Shown: positions 1 through 6,513, numbered from the stretch's first letter. The stretch is DNA of 6,765 nt from an uncultured Klebsiella sp. (GCA_902490055.1 CABUCP010000177.1:1-6765); one strand, 5' to 3'. The notes: a model not told the origin generated them from the sequence alone. Numbers and translations: made by a program.

Positions 1-284
1 AAGTTAAAACTGAAAAGCCCCTGGAAGTATTAGACAAAGCCCTGTCCCAGGTTGATCAACTGCGCTCCTCCCTGGGTGCGGTACAGAACCGTTTCGATTC
101 TGTCATCAACAACCTGAACAGCACTGTGAACAACCTGTCCGCTTCCCAGTCCCGTATCCAGGATGCCGACTACGCGACCGAAGTGTACAACATGAGCCGT
201 GCTAATATCCTGCAGCAGGCGGGCACCTCCGTCTTGGCGCAGGCTAACCAGTCTACTCAGAACGTCCTGTCCCTGCTGCGTTAA
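1..284 (+). CDS. fliC: Flagellin, C-terminal fragment (5' end outside window)
   Basis: This is the last 93 codons of flagellin, the subunit of the extracellular flagellar filament. The frame starts at base 3 and ends with TAA at 282-284. The protein has the conserved flagellin C-terminal D0/D1 helices: an [15 protein letters not shown] segment, then [12 protein letters not shown], then [14 protein letters not shown], ending in QNVLSLLR. These coiled-coil-forming residues pack the core of the filament and are the most conserved part of the family. The central variable region and the N-terminus lie upstream of the window. The ending [12 protein letters not shown] differs slightly from the [12 protein letters not shown] that I recall for E. 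coli and Salmonella. The gene lies upstream of fliA on the same strand, as in other enterics. Identification is firm; only the partial status limits it. Confidence 0.97.
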   Translation, partial: VKTEKPLEVLDKALSQVDQLRSSLGAVQNRFDSVINNLNSTVNNLSASQSRIQDADYATEVYNMSRANILQQAGTSVLAQANQSTQNVLSLLR

Positions 285-313
285 TCGTCTCTGCCGATTA
301 CTGTCGCCTCCTG

Positions 314-336
314 AACCCCGCTTCGGCGGGGTTTTT
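314..336 (+). terminator. Intrinsic terminator of fliC
   Basis: Thirty bases after the flagellin stop there is a GC-rich hairpin: CCCCGC (316-321), a TTCG tetraloop (322-325), and GCGGGG (326-331). TTTTT (332-336) follows at once, and the AA at 314-315 can extend the stem against it. This is a textbook Rho-independent terminator with a very stable UUCG-type loop. It should isolate the highly expressed flagellin transcript from fliA. Confidence 0.95.
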
Positions 337-378
337 GCTGTCTGCTCGCCGCCAGGCAAAAACGGCTGAATGCTAAAG

Positions 379-446
379 CATGTCGTAAATAGAGACCGTT
401 TTATGCGGTTTTTCCGGCGATTGGCTTTTTTGCCCCTGCGCATAAT
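379..446 (+). promoter_or_regulatory. Putative FlhDC operator and class II promoter of fliA
   Basis: The 16 bases at 379-394 (CATGTCGTAAATAGAG) match 11 of 16 positions of the FlhD4C2 half-site AATGGCAGAAATAGCG, as I recall the consensus. After an 11-nt spacer, 406-421 (CGGTTTTTCCGGCGAT) matches 10 of 16 positions of the inverted half-site. A spacer of 10-12 nt is the known arrangement. Downstream, CATAAT (441-446) is a 5/6 match to a sigma-70 -10 element, and no good -35 is seen. That is expected where FlhDC activates by binding over and upstream of the -35. The start of transcription would fall near 452-454. The motif match is seen directly; function is inferred from its place ahead of fliA, a known class II flagellar gene. 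Confidence 0.6.
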
Positions 447-481
447 AGCGCTGACTCTCTTATCCGCAGGTTCAAGAAATA

Positions 482-1204
482 GTGAGCGATTTGTATACCG
501 CCGAAGGCGTGATGGACAAAAATTCCCTCTGGCTGCGCTACGTACCGTTAGTGCGGCACGAGGCGTTGCGCCTGCAGGTCAGGCTGCCCGCCAGCGTCGA
601 ACTCGATGACCTGCTGCAGGCCGGGGGAATTGGGTTATTGAACGCCATCGAGCGTTACGATTCTCTACAGGGAACCGCCTTTACGACCTATGCGGTGCAG
701 CGCATCCGCGGCGCGATGCTGGATGAACTGCGCAGCCGCGATTGGGTGCCGCGCAGCGTGCGGCGCAACGCTCGCGAAGTCGCGCAGGCAATGCAGAAGC
801 TGGAGCAGCATCTGGGCCGCCCTGCCAGCGAAAGCGAACTTGCGCAGGCGCTGAATATGACCCTTGGCGAATACCGACAAATTCTGCTGGATACCAATAA
901 TAGCCAACTGTTCTCCTACGACGAATGGCGCGAAGAACAGGGGGAGAGCGTCGAACGCCTGCTGGAAGGCCATGAAGAGGCGAATCCGCTGCATCATCTG
1001 CTGGAGGGCAGCCTGCGTCAGCGAGTGATTGATGCCATTGAAGCGTTACCGGATCGCGAAAAGATGGTCCTCACGCTCTACTATCAGGAAGAGCTGAATC
1101 TAAAAGAGATTGGCGCAGTGCTGGAAGTGGGCGAGTCCCGCGTCAGCCAGTTACACAGTCAGGCGATTAAGCGCCTGCGCGCGAAGCTGGCCAACGACGG
1201 TTGA
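482..1204 (+). CDS. fliA: Flagellar sigma factor FliA (sigma-28)
   Basis: This is the alternative sigma factor that directs RNA polymerase to late flagellar and chemotaxis promoters and is held inactive by FlgM until the hook is finished. The 240 residues match the usual 239-240 of enteric FliA. Region 2 spans about residues 15-90, with LDDLLQAGGIGLLNAIERYD at 41-60 and a DNA-recognition stretch around RIRGAMLDELRSRDWVPRSV (74-93). Region 3 follows at about 95-145. Region 4 lies at about 180-235, with its helix-turn-helix at LKEIGAVLEVGESRVSQLHS (207-226). The start is GTG at 482, chosen because enteric FliA keeps an MxxLYTAEGVMDK N-terminus; a weak AGG at 468-470 is the only Shine-Dalgarno hint. 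The internal ATG at codon 11 is the alternative. Residues 100-170 look the most diverged from what I recall of E. coli FliA. fliZ, the usual next gene, is not present downstream in the window. Confidence 0.97.
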   Translation: MSDLYTAEGVMDKNSLWLRYVPLVRHEALRLQVRLPASVELDDLLQAGGIGLLNAIERYDSLQGTAFTTYAVQRIRGAMLDELRSRDWVPRSVRRNAREVAQAMQKLEQHLGRPASESELAQALNMTLGEYRQILLDTNNSQLFSYDEWREEQGESVERLLEGHEEANPLHHLLEGSLRQRVIDAIEALPDREKMVLTLYYQEELNLKEIGAVLEVGESRVSQLHSQAIKRLRAKLANDG

Positions 1205-1217
1205 TGCCGGAGTGAAT

Positions 1218-1240
1218 AACCACCTGGCTGGCAGGTGGTT
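1218..1240. terminator. Hairpin between convergent fliA and the iron cluster
   Basis: A perfect 9-bp inverted repeat, AACCACCTG (1218-1226) and CAGGTGGTT (1232-1240), flanks a 5-nt loop. It lies in the 43-bp gap between two convergent stop codons, where a shared bidirectional terminator is expected. The T-tracts are poor: TTATTC follows on the minus side and AGGCTATTTA on the plus side. It may therefore end transcription only in part, or mainly protect 3' ends. Confidence 0.6.
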
Positions 1241-1247
1241 AGGCTAT

Positions 1248-2417
1248 TTACGATTTACGCAAATCAATGCGCAGAATGCGCTCCTTCGCCCCATCGACAA
1301 ATACCTCCGGATCCCAATCGCGATTGAATCCTTCTTTTATGCCGACGTACAGCGTATCCATATCCGGCGACAGCACCATCTGGTTAGGGTACACCGGCGT
1401 GCGGAATTCCTTGGTCACGCGCCAGGTTTTGCCATCGACGACGCTAATCGTACCGCTGGTGAAGTTGCTGACGTACAGCTCGTTGTATTTCGGATTGTAG
1501 CGTACGGCATTAGCGCCAATGCCGGTGCGGACATAGCCCAGCGATTTGCCGTCTTGCAGATCGAAAATATACAAGCCGTCGTGCGGGCCGCTGCGATCGT
1601 CGTGATCGAAGGCGACGACGAAGATGCGCCCGGAAGCGGAATCGACGATCAGGTTTTGCGCGCTGGCTAACTGCGGCGCGTTAAGCGGAATAGTGCGTAA
1701 TACCCGCTGCGTTTTAGCATCGATCTCGTTGATATAGTCGCGGCCGCCAACGTAGATCTTCTGCGTTTTTTCATCCAGCGTCAGGCCGTAGGCGGTACCG
1801 CGATAGGCCTCTTTGACCTCGCCTTTAAGCTGCAGCGTGCTGCCGTCGAGCATCAGCAGTTTGTGCAGCGGACGCATGCCGTCTTTGGTTTTCTGCATAT
1901 GGCTGTAGCTGACGAACAATGTATCGGCGGCGCTGCTGTAAACCATATGGCGCAGATGTTCGAAGCGCGAATCCGCGGCGCCGTCGGTGGCAAAGCTCAG
2001 GCGCTGGCTGGTGCGTGTGATTTTACCGCTGGCGGCGTCAAACAGGCTAATACGCAGCGTGGCCGCCTGGGTGTGGCCGACATACAGCGCTCGCGCCGGC
2101 TGATTCATCGCCAGCGAAAAGGCGCGCCAGGGCATATCGTAGCGCTGGATAATCTGCAGCGTCGCCGGATTAAAAGCATATAAGTAGCCTTTATTGGCCG
2201 CGCGGTTAACCCGGTCCGTGGCGGCGGCGAAAAGCAGATTGTCGCCGCTATCGAATGCCAGCTCATACACGCCTTCATTAGCTTCCTGCAGATAATTGGT
2301 TTTCATCGCGAAACGCGAAGCTTCCCGCTGCGGCGGATCGATGGCGAAGGCTTGTTGCGGCAGCAGCGCGGCGAGCAGCAGCGCGCCGGACAGTGTTGCT
2401 ATGTTACGGTAATTCAT
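1248..2417 (-). CDS. YncE-like periplasmic beta-propeller protein
   Basis: This 389-residue protein has an N-terminal Sec signal peptide: MNYR, a hydrophobic run at about 6-20, and a likely cleavage at AFA-ID (25/26), so it should be periplasmic. The mature part carries repeated strand motifs of the YncE/YVTN beta-propeller type: LYVGH (111-115), LFVS (167-170), IYVGG (221-225), IFVVA (265-269), LYVSN (314-318) and LYVGI (356-360). The C-terminal layout, with SVVDGKTWRV, a TPVYPNQMVLSPD segment and a closing strand near ILRIDL, resembles E. coli YncE, which is Fur-regulated and neighbours the receptor gene yncD. The protein is somewhat longer than YncE (about 353 residues). A His/Asp-rich loop, DHDDRSGPHD (271-280), could bind metal or ligand. 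The ATG is preceded by AGGA (2425-2428) with 7-nt spacing. The gene starts 30 nt after the receptor stop, so it is probably co-transcribed. The family is well supported; the molecular role is unknown. Confidence 0.85.
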   Translation of the reverse strand: MNYRNIATLSGALLLAALLPQQAFAIDPPQREASRFAMKTNYLQEANEGVYELAFDSGDNLLFAAATDRVNRAANKGYLYAFNPATLQIIQRYDMPWRAFSLAMNQPARALYVGHTQAATLRISLFDAASGKITRTSQRLSFATDGAADSRFEHLRHMVYSSAADTLFVSYSHMQKTKDGMRPLHKLLMLDGSTLQLKGEVKEAYRGTAYGLTLDEKTQKIYVGGRDYINEIDAKTQRVLRTIPLNAPQLASAQNLIVDSASGRIFVVAFDHDDRSGPHDGLYIFDLQDGKSLGYVRTGIGANAVRYNPKYNELYVSNFTSGTISVVDGKTWRVTKEFRTPVYPNQMVLSPDMDTLYVGIKEGFNRDWDPEVFVDGAKERILRIDLRKS

Positions 2418-2447
2418 GATGATTTCCTGTGCTCAGAGGTGGTTGAC

Positions 2448-4670
2448 TTAAAACTGGATTTCGCCGCCGAAGATATAGGTCCGTCCGCGAGCGGTGGTGT
2501 TGATTGACGCCCCCTCTTTGGCGTTATCAAGGCTCTGGTTCATGCGGTTGAGCGCCTCGGAGTAATCGCGGTTGGTGACGTTCTGCACGCTAAAGCGCAG
2601 CAGCACGTTCTCGGTCATCTGCCAACTGATATAGAGGTCGATGATGGTTGGGATATTCGGCATGCTCTCTTTAGGCACCGTATTGGTATCGAGGCTAATG
2701 CCTTCGGTACTCAGACGTTTCGATTTACCGGTGAATTTTACCAGGCTGCCAACGGTGAGCTTGCGGTCAAACAGGCGCCCGCCGACGTCGAGAGTGGCGT
2801 AGCTGCTCGGCAGATCGCTCAGATCGCTATAGGCGAAGCTGTAAACGGTACTGGCGATGGAGGTCGGCTGATCGGTATGTTGTTTGCTCCACGACAGGTT
2901 GGCGTAGGCAAAGCCGATGTCATATCCGGCTTCAATCTCATAGCCTTCGGTGGTGACCGGCGAAGTGATATTGGTAGAAATATTGGCGTTAAAGCCGGAC
3001 GAGGCATCGTTGATATTCTGGCAAAGCTCGCCGTTGCTGCACAGGAAGAAGGATTCGCTGGTGATGTAATCTTTAATCCGTGAGCGGTAGGTCAGGGCTT
3101 TGAGATGCAGGCTATCCTCGTCGCTCAACAACCCTTTTTTGATAACGTTAAAACCAGCTTCCCAGGTTTCCGCCTTTTCCGGTTTGAGGAACGGGTTCAT
3201 CGATGCGCCGCCCTCGTTGGCGAAAAATACTTCCTGTACGTTTGGCGCGCGCGATGAACGGCTCCAACTGACGAACGGCTGCAGCCACGGCGTCACCTGG
3301 GCGGAGAACGTGGCCGACGGGTTAAAACCATTATCCTTCACGTTCAGGTCGGTGGCTCCCTGCGGGAAGCATTTTTCGTCATCCGAACAGGCCGGTTTAT
3401 GCCCCTGTACCCGGCTGCGGGTGTAGTTGAGGTTAAGATCGAGTTGATAAATATCTTTGTTCAACGATAGCCCGCTATACAGTGAGGCGATCTTCTGCTT
3501 ACCGGCCGGGGCGAAGGCGTTATGGTCGGTCTCGGTATCCTGCACGAAGCGGCGGGAGTATCGGGTGTCCATCAACTTGCCGCCAAACTGCAAAGAGGCA
3601 TACACATCGTCGGTGAGACGAAAACGGCTGGTGTTGCTGATATCCAGCGCGTTGGATTTATTGGTGGTTGAGGAGTCGTTAAAGTTGTACAGCGACTCCG
3701 GTTTATACGACTGATTGCCGCGGCTGGTACTGGCTAATACGTTGAATTCGACCAGTTCATTGAGCGGCGCGTAGTTATAGCGCAGGTAGTAGTCGTCGCT
3801 GCTAATATCGCGACGGGTAAAGCTGTTGCGGTAATTACGCCCGGAAAACTCGAAGCGGTTGAATTGATCGACGTTGAAGTTGACTTTATATAGCTGGGAG
3901 CGCGGTTCCTGACGCAGATATTTATTATCCTCGCCGATAAAATCTTCACTGCTGCGGCCGCTACCGTTTTTATAGGTTGCATAGGTGCGGGTGCCGCTGA
4001 TGCCAAGCAGCGCGCCGAGCCCGCCGCCGTTAGCGAAGGTGTCGGTTTTCCCCGCCACCGCCACCATGCCGGTGCGGCCAAGGCCGTTATCGCCGACTGA
4101 AAAACGCGACAGCAGGCCGGCCTGATGCCCCGGTTTTAATACGTCGTCGACGCCGATGGTGCGCAGGTTCGCGCTGCCCGCCAGCGCGTTGACGCCCTGG
4201 GAGCCAGCGCTATTGCCGCGGGTAACATCAACCTCGGCGAGGAAGTTGGGATCGAGCGGTACCCCGGCGGCGGTGTTCGCGCCGCCGTGATAGTTGGCCG
4301 GCGCCATGCCGAAGAAGGTCTGAGTGACGCCATCGACCATGGTGTTCACGCGCCCCAGCCCGTTCATCCCGCGGATGTTAACGCTGATGGTGCCCTGCAG
4401 CGGGTCGATTTGCGTATAGGTGCCCGCCATGCTGCGCAGCGAGGCATCGAGGCTCTGCAGATTCTTATTTAGAGTTCGCGAACTGTAGGCGCCAGGGCGG
4501 GTATAGCTCTCCTCTGAAGAGCCGACCTGGCCCGCGTTGTCCGCCAGCGGGTTATCGGTAATGGTGATAGGAGAGAACACCGATTCCCCTTCGCTTTCGG
4601 CGGCAAGAGCCTGGCCGTTGACGATAAGTAGCCCGGTAACGAGCCCCGTGATTATTTGTGATTTTTCCAT
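2448..4670 (-). CDS. TonB-dependent outer-membrane receptor, heme/iron type
   Basis: This 740-residue protein should import a ligand across the outer membrane using TonB energy. A signal peptide covers about residues 1-23 (cleavage near QALA-AES). A candidate TonB box, SPITIT, lies at 33-38. A plug domain follows at about 55-175, with SVNIRGMNGLGRVNTMVDGV (97-116), and then a 22-strand-type barrel ending in a C-terminal Phe. SRAP (473-476) followed by NPFLKPE (492-498) resembles the FRAP/NPNL signature of heme, hemoglobin, transferrin and lactoferrin receptors. The histidine that heme receptors usually carry between these motifs is absent. Only four cysteines occur, in two C-x5-C pairs (428/434 and 544/550), probably small disulfides in surface loops. 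An upstream in-frame ATG at 4706 was rejected because a Shine-Dalgarno and the signal peptide both point to 4670. TonB-dependent receptor is certain; the substrate (heme, host iron protein or a siderophore) is inferred from context. Confidence 0.93.
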   Translation of the reverse strand: MEKSQIITGLVTGLLIVNGQALAAESEGESVFSPITITDNPLADNAGQVGSSEESYTRPGAYSSRTLNKNLQSLDASLRSMAGTYTQIDPLQGTISVNIRGMNGLGRVNTMVDGVTQTFFGMAPANYHGGANTAAGVPLDPNFLAEVDVTRGNSAGSQGVNALAGSANLRTIGVDDVLKPGHQAGLLSRFSVGDNGLGRTGMVAVAGKTDTFANGGGLGALLGISGTRTYATYKNGSGRSSEDFIGEDNKYLRQEPRSQLYKVNFNVDQFNRFEFSGRNYRNSFTRRDISSDDYYLRYNYAPLNELVEFNVLASTSRGNQSYKPESLYNFNDSSTTNKSNALDISNTSRFRLTDDVYASLQFGGKLMDTRYSRRFVQDTETDHNAFAPAGKQKIASLYSGLSLNKDIYQLDLNLNYTRSRVQGHKPACSDDEKCFPQGATDLNVKDNGFNPSATFSAQVTPWLQPFVSWSRSSRAPNVQEVFFANEGGASMNPFLKPEKAETWEAGFNVIKKGLLSDEDSLHLKALTYRSRIKDYITSESFFLCSNGELCQNINDASSGFNANISTNITSPVTTEGYEIEAGYDIGFAYANLSWSKQHTDQPTSIASTVYSFAYSDLSDLPSSYATLDVGGRLFDRKLTVGSLVKFTGKSKRLSTEGISLDTNTVPKESMPNIPTIIDLYISWQMTENVLLRFSVQNVTNRDYSEALNRMNQSLDNAKEGASINTTARGRTYIFGGEIQF

Positions 4671-4677
4671 AATCAAA

Positions 4678-4681
4678 TCCT
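4678..4681 (-). promoter_or_regulatory. Ribosome binding site setting the receptor start
   Basis: On the minus strand AGGA stands 7 nt before the ATG at 4670-4668. This fixes the receptor start there rather than at the in-frame ATG at 4706. Starting at 4706 would add 12 residues (MCVKYLLPQDLI) ahead of an otherwise normal signal peptide. Confidence 0.85.
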
Positions 4682-4719
4682 GAGGTAATAAATATTTAAC
4701 GCACAAAAAGGGCAGCAGC

Positions 4720-4752
4720 GTGCATCGCGCTTATTGCTAAGTGCGATGACAC
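4720..4752. repeat. Long stem-loop in the tonB-receptor spacer
   Basis: CATCGCGCTTA (4723-4733) pairs with TAAGTGCGATG (4738-4748) around a 4-nt loop, giving 11 bp with one G-T wobble read on the plus strand. GTG (4720-4722) and CAC (4750-4752) extend it past a single bulged A. On the minus strand, which carries the operon mRNA, the wobble becomes an A-C mismatch and the loop reads GCAA, a GNRA tetraloop. It lies about 50 nt ahead of the receptor start. It may be an RNA processing or stability element between tonB and the receptor; no T-tract follows, so a terminator is unlikely. Confidence 0.6.
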
Positions 4753-4775
4753 ATTGCCCAAAATAAAAAATCGTT

Positions 4776-4792
4776 AGCGGTCAGTGACCGTT
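4776..4792. repeat. Short palindrome followed by a T-run on the minus strand
   Basis: CGGTCA (4778-4783), G, TGACCG (4785-4790) is a perfect 13-bp odd palindrome; as RNA it folds to a 5-bp stem with a 3-nt loop. On the minus strand it is followed, after 7 nt, by TTTTTTATTTT (4770-4760). That could make a weak terminator lowering transcription into the receptor gene, but the gap between stem and T-run argues against an efficient one. It might instead be a protein-binding site. Nothing else clear, such as a second Fur box or a strong promoter, was found in the 169-bp spacer 4671-4839. Confidence 0.4.
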
Positions 4793-4839
4793 ATAAATAG
4801 CGTCCAGATTGCCTGAATAAATAACAGGGGAAACTGGAT

Positions 4840-5631
4840 TTATATTTTTAATAAGCCGAACTCCACCGGCAACGTGACTTTATTTATGCCATTGCGCAGC
4901 AGTTCTTTAGGCGGTGGCGGCAGCGGGCGCGCATTCTCCAGCGCCATCAGCGCGGCGCGGTCCAGCGAATGGGTGCCGGAAGAGTTCACCAGTTGCGATT
5001 GCAGTATCTCGCCGCGTGCGTTCACGCTGAAGGTAATGGTGACGGTGCCGGTACGTTTGCGCCGGCGCGCGTCATCCGGGTAATTACGCATCTTATTGAT
5101 TTTGCCCTTCACCAGCGATTCCCAACTGATCTTATTCTGGCTAAGGCGCGCGGCGTCGCTATCCAGCGGCGCGGCGGTGCGTTGAGCCAGTGTGGCCTGC
5201 GCCGGCGGCGTGGCGAGGCTGGTGGTGGTCGAATTGCCTTTCTCCTCTTGCTGCTGGCGACGAGACTGCTTTTTAATCTCGGTTTTCTTCTTCGGCCGCG
5301 GCTCGGGTTTTGTCGCTGCCAGCTTTAATTGCGCATCATCGTGAACCAGCAGTTTAGGCGCGTCTTTTAGCGCCGAGGTTTCCTGTTCGCTCATCGCTTC
5401 GACTTTACGCTGCTGGGTCACGCCGGGGGGCAGCTCGGGATGAATAAACGAGACTTCAAGTTCCGGCGCATATTCCACCATTACCGCCGCAGGAGGCGCG
5501 GCATCGGGCGGCGAGGCGAAGTGAATGATAAAGGGCACGGCCAGCGCCAGATGGCAAAGCACGCTGGCGGTCGTTCCCCCAAACCAGCGGGGGCGCGGTA
5601 GTATCAATGGCGCAGAGAGCGTGGTATTCAT
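4840..5631 (-). CDS. TonB-family energy transducer (HasB-like)
   Basis: This inner-membrane protein should link ExbB/ExbD and the proton motive force to an outer-membrane receptor. A single N-terminal membrane segment spans about residues 18-40 and contains S-x3-H (Ser23, His27), matching the essential Ser16/His20 pair of E. coli TonB. A long periplasmic linker follows. It is charged and only moderately proline-rich, with a basic patch PEPRPKKKTEIKKQSRRQQQ (109-128) in place of long EP/KP repeats. The C-terminal TonB domain covers about 170-260, with NYPDDA (183-188), GTVTITFSVNARGEI (195-209), SSGTHSLDRAAL (217-228) and PLPPPP (236-241). At 263 residues it is the length I recall for Serratia HasB, a TonB paralogue dedicated to one heme receptor. 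The start overlaps the chaN stop by 4 nt with no clear Shine-Dalgarno, so translation is probably coupled. ExbB/ExbD are not encoded here. Dedicated partnership with the next gene is inference. Confidence 0.92.
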   Translation of the reverse strand: MNTTLSAPLILPRPRWFGGTTASVLCHLALAVPFIIHFASPPDAAPPAAVMVEYAPELEVSFIHPELPPGVTQQRKVEAMSEQETSALKDAPKLLVHDDAQLKLAATKPEPRPKKKTEIKKQSRRQQQEEKGNSTTTSLATPPAQATLAQRTAAPLDSDAARLSQNKISWESLVKGKINKMRNYPDDARRRKRTGTVTITFSVNARGEILQSQLVNSSGTHSLDRAALMALENARPLPPPPKELLRNGINKVTLPVEFGLLKI

Positions 5632-6491
5632 TTTGCCGCCGCTACCGACCAGATGTAATCGGCCTGTTTCGCCGTCAGGGTGGTGCCGTCGGTGGTCAAG
5701 ATTAGCACCAATGGTTTTTCCGACTGCAGATCGGCGAGATGCAGCGGTACGCCGATATCTTTTGCCGCATGATAACCGCCGGCAATGAGCAGCGCCGGGC
5801 GCGGGGCGCTTTTCATCTGCGTGGCCATCAGCCGGTCGCGCTGCTGCTGGATGGCAAGCATCGCGGTGACCTGTTCGCCGCTGATTTGCCCGTCATGCAT
5901 CAGATAGATGATCGCCGACAGCGATTCGTGTACCTGCGGGCGGGAGGAATGTTTGCCGCCGGGGAAGGTCGGGTGTTGATAAATTTTGCTCACCTGCTCG
6001 CGGCTGAGGTTTGCGGCCAGAAGCGGATAGGGGGCTTCCAGTGCGGTCATCACCACGTCGCGATAGAGATCCCACGGCCAGCCGGGGTTCCAGCGCAGCG
6101 TTTCCGCCGCGCGGGTGGCGCTGACGGCGGTGCCGCTGAGGCTGGCCTGCTTGACCCGGTTGACCGCATCCTGCTGGCTTAAATCGATCATCTCCATCAG
6201 CACGCTGCCCTGAGGGCGCGCAGTGTTAAGGTTCTGCAGCAGCCAGCGCTCAATCTGATGATGCTTTACGTTGGTATGCTCTTCGCCAATGATGACCAGC
6301 GGCGCCTGTGCCTGCCGGGCCAGCAGCTGCTGCGCCGTCAGCGGTTGGCCGCTGGCGGCGTCGCGAATGTTGGCTTTCTCCACCAACGCGCGGTCCTCGC
6401 CAGGGGAGAGCGGGCTGAGCGTGCTGTGGCAGGCGCTCAGTAACAGCGCGCATCCCAAGACCAGAGTGTTAAAAAGGTTTTCCTTAAACAT
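5628..6491 (-). CDS. ChaN-family lipoprotein, putative heme-binding
   Basis: This 287-residue protein begins with a lipoprotein signal peptide: a hydrophobic run at 6-20 and lipobox LLSAC, with Cys21 as the lipidated residue. The next residues (CHSTLS) lack an Asp at +2, so outer-membrane sorting is likely. The mature domain has the marks of the ChaN/DUF399 family: GEEHTNVKHHQIE (69-81), RWNPGWPWDLY (133-143), LLAANL (157-162), GGYHAAKDIGVPLHL (238-252). Campylobacter ChaN binds heme in a dimer, and PhuW of Pseudomonas lies in a heme-uptake operon. In Campylobacter the family is linked to a receptor and tonB, as here. The usual GxGH-like motif reads GGYH (238-241), giving a Tyr and His that might serve as ligands. 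The ATG follows a weak GGACA at 6500-6496. It is the first gene after the Fur-controlled promoter. Family membership is firm; heme binding is inferred from relatives. Confidence 0.92.
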   Translation of the reverse strand: MFKENLFNTLVLGCALLLSACHSTLSPLSPGEDRALVEKANIRDAASGQPLTAQQLLARQAQAPLVIIGEEHTNVKHHQIERWLLQNLNTARPQGSVLMEMIDLSQQDAVNRVKQASLSGTAVSATRAAETLRWNPGWPWDLYRDVVMTALEAPYPLLAANLSREQVSKIYQHPTFPGGKHSSRPQVHESLSAIIYLMHDGQISGEQVTAMLAIQQQRDRLMATQMKSAPRPALLIAGGYHAAKDIGVPLHLADLQSEKPLVLILTTDGTTLTAKQADYIWSVAAAK

Positions 6492-6513
6492 AAAATGTCC
6501 GTTTTCGGTTTTT

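Noticed and set aside
30..443. Minus-strand open frame of 137 codons opposite the end of fliC
   Set aside because: It is antisense to the conserved flagellin C-terminus and crosses the fliC terminator. The protein has no recognisable domain, and the flagellin frame explains the sequence.
340..481. Sigma-28 promoter upstream of fliA
   Set aside because: TAAA occurs at 374-377 and 386-389, but no GCCGATAA-like element stands about 15 nt downstream of either.
1110..1670. Plus-strand open frame of 186 codons across the end of fliA and the propeller gene
   Set aside because: It overlaps fliA in another frame and is antisense to the YncE-like gene. It arises from the GC-rich codon pattern and has no start signal or domain.
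4671..4706. Upstream in-frame ATG adding 12 residues to the receptor
   Set aside because: The extension precedes a standard signal peptide and would move the start away from the well-placed AGGA at 4678-4681.
4671..4839. Second Fur box or own promoter for the receptor
   Set aside because: No palindromic AATGAT/ATCATT core and no -35/-10 pair with proper spacing were found on the minus strand in this spacer.
2451..4841. 11-bp direct repeat AAACTGGATTT at 2451-2461 and 4831-4841, matching the last codons (IQF) of the receptor just after the tonB stop
   Set aside because: It could hint at a lost tandem receptor copy, but several 11-bp matches are expected by chance in 6.8 kb and no further similarity is seen around it.
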